Source: Achatina immaculata (Eukaryota > Mollusca > Gastropoda > Stylommatophora > Achatinidae). From it: a DNA stretch of 64,000 nt. Location of the stretch: NCBI GenBank assembly GCA_009760885.1, contig CM019699.1:44360768-44424767 (forward strand), in the 5' to 3' direction. Positions 58,720-64,000 of the stretch are shown here, in pieces. The position numbers were made by a program, and so were the translations under genes. The notes below the pieces were generated by a model that saw only the letters and a program-made list of their open reading frames with translations, made no database searches and was not told the origin of the DNA. How positions within the stretch are numbered: position 1 is the stretch's first letter; every line of letters begins with the position of its first letter.

Positions 58720-59455
58720 ACTGATGGTTGATTAAGTGGTTAGTTCCACTGATGGTTAGAGGATGGCTGAGTGGTTATTTCATTGATGGTTGGTGAAATG
58801 ATTGTTCAGCTGGTGGTTAGAGGATGTGTGGGTGGTTATTTCATTGATGGTTGGTGAAATGATTGCTGCACTGGTGGTTAGAGGACGTGTGGGTGGTTAT
58901 TTTATTGATGGTTGATGAAATGATTGCTCCACTGGTGGTTAGAGGATGTGTGGGTGGTTATTTCATTGATGGTTGGTGAATTGATTGTTCCACTGGTGGT
59001 TAGAGGATGTGTGGGTGGTTATTCATTGATGGTTGATGAAATGATTGCTCCACTGGTGGTTAGAGGATGGGCGGGTGGTTATTTCATTGATGGTTGATGA
59101 AATGATTGCTCCACTGGTGGTTAGAGGATGTGTGGGTGGTTATTTTATTGATGGTTGGTGAAATGATTGCTCCACTGGTGGTTAGAGGATGTGTGAGTGG
59201 TTATTTCATTGATGGTTGATGAAATGATTGCTCCACTGGTGGTTAGAGGATATGTGGGTGGTTATTTCATTGATGGTTGATGAAATGATTGCTCCACTGG
59301 TGGTTAGAGGATGTGTGGGTGGTTATTTCATTGATGGTTGATGAAATGATTGCTCCACTGGTGGTTAGAGGATGTGTGGGTGGTTATTTCATTGATGGTT
59401 GATGAAATGATTGCTCCACTGGTGGTTAGAGGATGGGCGGGTGGTTGTTTCACTG
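58720..59455. repeat. 60-61-bp minisatellite, about 12 copies
   Basis: Units GATGAAATGATTGCTCCACT and GTGGGTGGTTATTTCATTGA. Confidence 0.95.
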
Positions 59456-59539
59456 AATCTTGGTCAAGTGGTTGCTCCACTGATAGCTCGTCAAGTGGTT
59501 GTTCCACGGATGGTTGCTGTTGTGGAAAGAAACGACTGA

Positions 59540-60390
59540 TGTTGTTATGTGTCGGGTTAGTTTTGAAATCCGTCTTTTTTCACAGACATTTGCCGTATAT
59601 GTGTGCTTGTATGTGTGTAAATGAAGGGGAGAGAGAAAGAGTTGGATACAGAGAGACAGAGGGAGAGAGAATGAGAGGGAGATGTGGCTGGAAGAGGAGA
59701 GATGAGATAAAGAGTTTTAGGAAATGGTTGCTATATGATGTCGAAGTTTGGAAAGTAAACGGAGAAACGGTGGGAGGAGCTATACGAACATAGCTGTCAG
59801 TTTTGTCATAGTTACTGGGACACGCCTGGCCCCCATGACCTTGAACTTGTCAGGATCTTGTGAAGTGTTAGATCATGTGACTTCCTTCTTCCTTCACCCG
59901 AAGTTTGGGAGTGTGGCAGCGAGGAACTGATAAATTCTGCATTGTCATTTTCAAAACATAGTGTCTGTTGAATTCATCTCGAATCCAGCAAAGAACAAAA
60001 AAGCTACAAGAATACTACGCGCTTAGACATGTTACACCAGTTCCGGTCTCTGGTTTCGCCATGGACAGAATTTATGGCGTCATTGACCAGGGGAGAAAAG
60101 AGCTGTTAGGTTACCAAGAAGTACGCAGACAAGGAAGAAGAAGCAATGTTGATGGTGAAAACCCGTGACTGACATGTCGAGCTAAACCTTACATGAGGCG
60201 CGAAGTGTATAAATGTAGCGGGTTTGTGGGCCAGGGGAGACAAACAAAGAAATGTTTGCCATCTTTTCTTGCAATGTACGATCTCCATTTTTTTTTTTTT
60301 TTGGTGATATTAAGTTTTTGTTTGGTGTCTGATTTATTTCCTTTAATGTTCCACGCCACTTTTTTCTTGTAAAAATCTCGCTATTTCTAC
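59540..60390. other. Unique sequence without a supported gene
   Basis: Several short plus-strand open frames (for example at 59350-59793 and 59968-60168) lack recognisable homology or splice context. Confidence 0.45.
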
Positions 60391-60396
60391 TTTCCC

Positions 60397-60498
<102 letters not shown>

Positions 60499-60499
60499 C

Positions 60500-60905
60500 C
60501 CCCCCCCCAAATCTGGGTCTAAATCTCTCTGACTCCATAACTTCTAACTTTGCCATTTCACTTATTTATGTCTCTCTGATCTCATTTTTTTCCCTCTTGC
60601 CTAAGTTTCACCAGTTTCTTATGTTCTTGATTATTTCCCCTGTGATGATGCCGTACCTTAAAAGTTGCCACTTCACTATACAATCAAAGAACATAGGTTG
60701 TCTTGTCCTTTAAATTTTTGTTCAAGTCTTGTGATTTTTGTAAGACGAAATTGTTTTTCTGGCTGTCTGTAGCATATATTGGTTGTGCGAAGTATATGTT
60801 GTATGATTAAAGTGTACGCTGTACGTCTAAAATGCAGGTCATATGCCTAAATTATAATCCATATGTCTTAATTATGTTTCATGTGTAAAGTATGCCATAC
60901 TGTAA
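60500..60905. other. Unique sequence, nothing seen
   Basis: T-rich stretch with no exon, element or array. Confidence 0.5.
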
Positions 60906-61110
60906 AGCACACGCTGTACATGTTTATCTAAACTAGACTGTGTGGGTACGGTACAAGATGTTTATCTAAACTAGACTGTGTGGGTACGGTACAAGATGTT
61001 TGTCTAAACTAGACTCTATGTGGATACGGTTCAATTGTGTATCTAAAATAGACTGTGTAGGTGCGGTGAAGGATGTTTATCTAAACTAGACACTGTGTGG
61101 GTATGGTACA
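60905..61110. repeat. ~40-bp repeat, about 4-5 copies
   Basis: Units ATGTTTATCTAAACTAGACT and GTGTGGGTACGGTACAAG. Confidence 0.9.
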
Positions 61111-61159
61111 ATATGAACATAAAGTCTTTCCTTGATGTCAGGCATTTGTTACACAAAAC

Positions 61160-61518
61160 TACGCTAGTTACAGCCATGTGACACAAAAACTACGCTAGTT
61201 ACAGACATGTGACACAAAAACTATGCTAGGTACAGACATGTGACACAAAAACTATGCTAGGTACAGACATGTGACACAAAAACTATGCTAGGTACAGACA
61301 TGTGACACAAAAACTATGCTAGGTACAGACATGTGACACAAAGACTATGCTAGGTACAGACATGTGACACAAAAACTATGCTAGTTACAGACATGTGACA
61401 CAAAAACTATGCTAGTTACAGACATGTGACACAAAAACTATGCTAGGTACAGACATGTGACACAAAGACTATGCTAGGTACAGACATGTGACACAAAAAC
61501 TATGCTAGGTACAGACGT
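61160..61518. repeat. 31-bp minisatellite, about 12 copies
   Basis: Units ACAGACATGTGACACAAAAA and CTATGCTAGGT. Confidence 0.96.
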
Positions 61519-61714
61519 GTGGGTTTGTTAGGAAATTTACCTCAACTAACAAGTTCGTTTGTTTTTTTAAAATTCGTGCAACTCAGCACAGCACCTGTTT
61601 GCTGCCCAGGGCTCTCCAGCATCTCATCAGTTCCTGCCGCTACAACAGCCGTTATCCTTGCCTTCAAAGGTTCAGTATCTGGGACTGGTGAGCTCGCCAT
61701 CCCTCCCAATATAT

Positions 61715-62215
61715 CTGTCTGTTGCTGCACCATCCCTCCCAATATATCTGTTTGTTGTTGCACCATCCCTCCCAATATATCTGTTTGTTGCTGGACCATC
61801 CTTCCGAATGTATATGTTTGTTGCTGGAATATCTTTCCCAATCTATCTGTTGCTGTACCATCCCTCTCAATCTATCTGTTTGTTGCTGCATCATCTCTCT
61901 CAATCTATCTGTTTGTTGCTGTACCATCCCTCTTAATCTATCTGTTTGTTGCTGCATCATCTCTCTCAATCTATCTGTTTGTTGCTCCATCATCTCTCTC
62001 AATCTATCTGTTTGTTGCTCCATCATCTCTCTCAATCTATCTGTTTGTTGCTCCATCATCTCTCTCAATCTATCTGTTTGTTGCTGCATCATCTCTCGCA
62101 ATCTATCTGTTTGTTGCTGCATCATCTCTCGCAATCTATCTTTTGTTGCTGCATCATCTCTCGCAATCTGTCTGTTTGTTGCTGCATCATCTCTCTCAGT
62201 CTATCTGTTTGGAAA
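61715..62215. repeat. 33-bp minisatellite, about 15 copies
   Basis: Units CTCAATCTATCTGTTTGTTG and CTGCATCATCT. Frames stay open on both strands because of the period. Confidence 0.95.
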
Positions 62216-62277
62216 ATTTGCATTCAGGTACTGATGAACAACAGAACTCCAGTATGGCTGCGGGTCATCTGTTAGAA

Positions 62278-62600
62278 AACTACCTGTGGCTGAACTTCTT
62301 CCAGCTAAGGTGTAACATAAAGCTCCAACATGTCCAGGTAAACATTTGCTGAACTTCTTCCAGCTAAGGTGTAACATAAAGCTCCAACATGTCCAGGTAA
62401 ACATTTGCTGAACTTCTTCCAGCTAAGGTGTAACATAAAGCTCCAACATGTCCAGGTAAACATTTGCTGAACTTCTTCCAGCTAAGGTGTAACATAAAGC
62501 TCCAACATGTCCAGGTAAACATTTGCTGAACTTCTTCCAGCTAAGGTGTAACATAAAGCTCCAACATGTCCAGGTAAACATTTGCTGAACTTCTGGGCCC
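62278..62600 (+). repeat. 59-bp repeat, about 5 copies, each a mini-exon-like unit
   Basis: Each unit on the plus strand reads CTGAACTTCTTCCAG| then 33 nt open in one frame (LRCNIKLQHVQ) then |GTAAACATTT. That is an acceptor, a 33-nt segment divisible by three, and a donor. The first unit is preceded by an open frame from about 62216. Confidence 0.92.
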
Positions 62601-62639
62601 AGTGAAAATAAGAAAGGTCCGGTAGGCTTTTTTGTGTTT

Positions 62640-62885
62640 TAGACCGCAGCAAACTTTCACTTTGAGCTGTGACTTCGAGTGACCGCAGCAAACTTTCACT
62701 TTGAGCCGTGACTTCGAGTGACCGCAGCAAACTTTCACTTTGAGCTGTGACTTCGAGTGACCGCAGCAAACTTTCACTTTGAGCTGTGACTTCGAGTGAC
62801 TGCAGCAAACTTTCACTTTGAGCTGTGACTTCGAGTGACTGCAGCAAACTTTCACTTTGAGCTGTGACTTCGAGTGACCGAAGCA
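62640..62885. repeat. 39-bp minisatellite, about 6 copies
   Basis: Units GACCGCAGCAAACTTTCACT and TTGAGCTGTGACTTCGAGT. Confidence 0.96.
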
Positions 62886-62896
62886 CTGTCTGCATA

Positions 62897-63005
62897 GAGG
62901 ACAACAACAACAACAACAACAACAACAACAGCAGCAGCAGCAACAACAACAACAGCAGCAGCAACAACAACAATAACAACAACAACAACAACAACAACAA
63001 CAATC
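62897..63005. repeat. (CAA)n/(CAG)n triplet repeat
   Basis: About 35 triplets, mostly CAA/ACA with three CAG blocks. Confidence 0.97.
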
Positions 63006-63129
63006 TCTAATTAAGAATGGGCTTATTTATTGCCACAACCTTCATGTTTCTGTCCAGCAGTTTTTAAGAAATGCAAAATATGCTTAATTAGGAAAGTACT
63101 TTACGATCATCATGTATTCAATGCATGAT

Positions 63130-63420
63130 CAATGTACTTATAATCACCCTGTATCTGCTGCATGACAAAAGTGCTTATAATCACCCTGTATCTGCTGCAT
63201 GACCAAAGTGCTTATAATCACCCTGTATCTGCTGCATGACAAAAGTGCTTATAATCACTCTGTATCTGCTGCATGACAAAAGTGCTTATAATCACCCTGA
63301 ATGTGATGCATGACCATAGTGTTTGTAATCACAATGCATGTCTTACACAAGCAAACAACTTATAATCACCCTGTATGTCTTACATGACCAAAGTACATAT
63401 AAACACCTTGTATGTCTTAT
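63130..63420. repeat. 38-bp minisatellite, about 7 copies
   Basis: Units GCTTATAATCACCCTGTATC and TGCTGCATGACAAAAGT, decaying to the right. Confidence 0.93.
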
Positions 63421-63439
63421 ATGACCAAAGAGCATCGGA

Positions 63440-64000
63440 TTTCTCACAATTGATGTTGTTTCTCTATCACCAGCTGCGACAAAGAAACTATGATTGATGA
63501 TGTTAATGTTTATCTATCAGCAGTTGCGACCTAGAAATCATGATTGGTAATGTTGTTTCTCTATCAGCAGCTGCGACAAAGAAACCATGATTGATGATGT
63601 TGTTTCACCAACTGCGATCTAGAAACCATGACTGATGATGTTGTTTCTCTATCACCAGCTGTGACCTATAAGCCATGATTGATGATGTTATGATTATCTC
63701 TGCAGTTGCGATCTAGAAATCATGATGATGATGGTGTTTCGCTATCAGCAGCTGCGACCTAGAAGTCATGATTGATGATGTTAATGTTCTCTATCAGCAG
63801 TTGCGACCTAGAAGTCATGATTGATGATGTTAATGTTCTCTATCGGCACTTGTGATCTAGAAGTCATGATTGATGATGTTAATATTCTCTATCGGCACCT
63901 GTGACCTAGAAGTCATGATTGATGATGTTAATGTTCTCTATCAGCAGCTGCGACTAGAAGTCATGATTGATGATGTTAATGTTCTCTATCAGCAGCTGCG
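63440..64000. repeat. ~49-bp minisatellite, about 11 copies, cut by the window edge
   Basis: Units CTCTATCAGCAGCTGCGACC and CATGATTGATGATGTTAATG. Left units are more diverged. Confidence 0.94.

Noticed and set aside
62482..63003. Poly-leucine or poly-glutamine protein
   Set aside because: A (CAA)n/(CAG)n microsatellite gives such frames on either strand; no flanking exon supports translation.

Overview
This window comes from an animal nuclear genome, most likely a mollusc and probably a gastropod. That placing is inferred from the protein style, the GT-AG introns and the mix of non-LTR retroelements and minisatellites; no species marker was found. Most of the DNA is intronic or intergenic. 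By my hand tally about a third of it is tandem repeat, in more than 50 separate arrays.

One protein-coding gene is clearly supported: a TBK1/IKK-epsilon-like kinase on the minus strand. Fourteen coding exons run from an ATG at 44367 down to about 1701. All 13 joins keep the reading frame, giving about 592 residues: kinase domain, ubiquitin-like domain (ULD) and the first part of the scaffold/dimerisation domain (SDD). The rest of the SDD and the C-terminus lie beyond the left edge. The intron between coding exons 2 and 3 is about 20 kb and holds many of the mobile elements and arrays. One intron uses a GC donor.

Layout: 190-775, a broken pogo/Tigger transposase. 1.3-44.4 kb, the kinase gene with introns full of minisatellites. 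23.5-29.9 kb and 35.7-40.5 kb, non-LTR retroelement fragments, a mariner end and a Tigger-derived element. 44.4-46 kb, the upstream flank of the kinase gene, without a recognised promoter. 46-51.6 kb, more non-LTR elements, a hAT-type MITE with an 8-bp target duplication, and a C-rich minisatellite split by a retroelement. 51.9-64 kb, mostly minisatellites with no gene I can support.

The most interesting signals are where minisatellites meet splicing. The acceptor of coding exon 11 is the end unit of a 54-bp array of about 23 acceptor-bearing units, all in frame with the exon, at the ULD-SDD junction. The donor of coding exon 9 is the first of four tandem 18-bp donor copies. A 43-bp array in the 20-kb intron carries an AG|GTAAGC motif in each of about ten units. 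A 59-bp array at 62.3-62.6 kb carries a 33-nt open segment with an acceptor and a donor in each unit. No operon, CRISPR, tRNA or rRNA gene was found.
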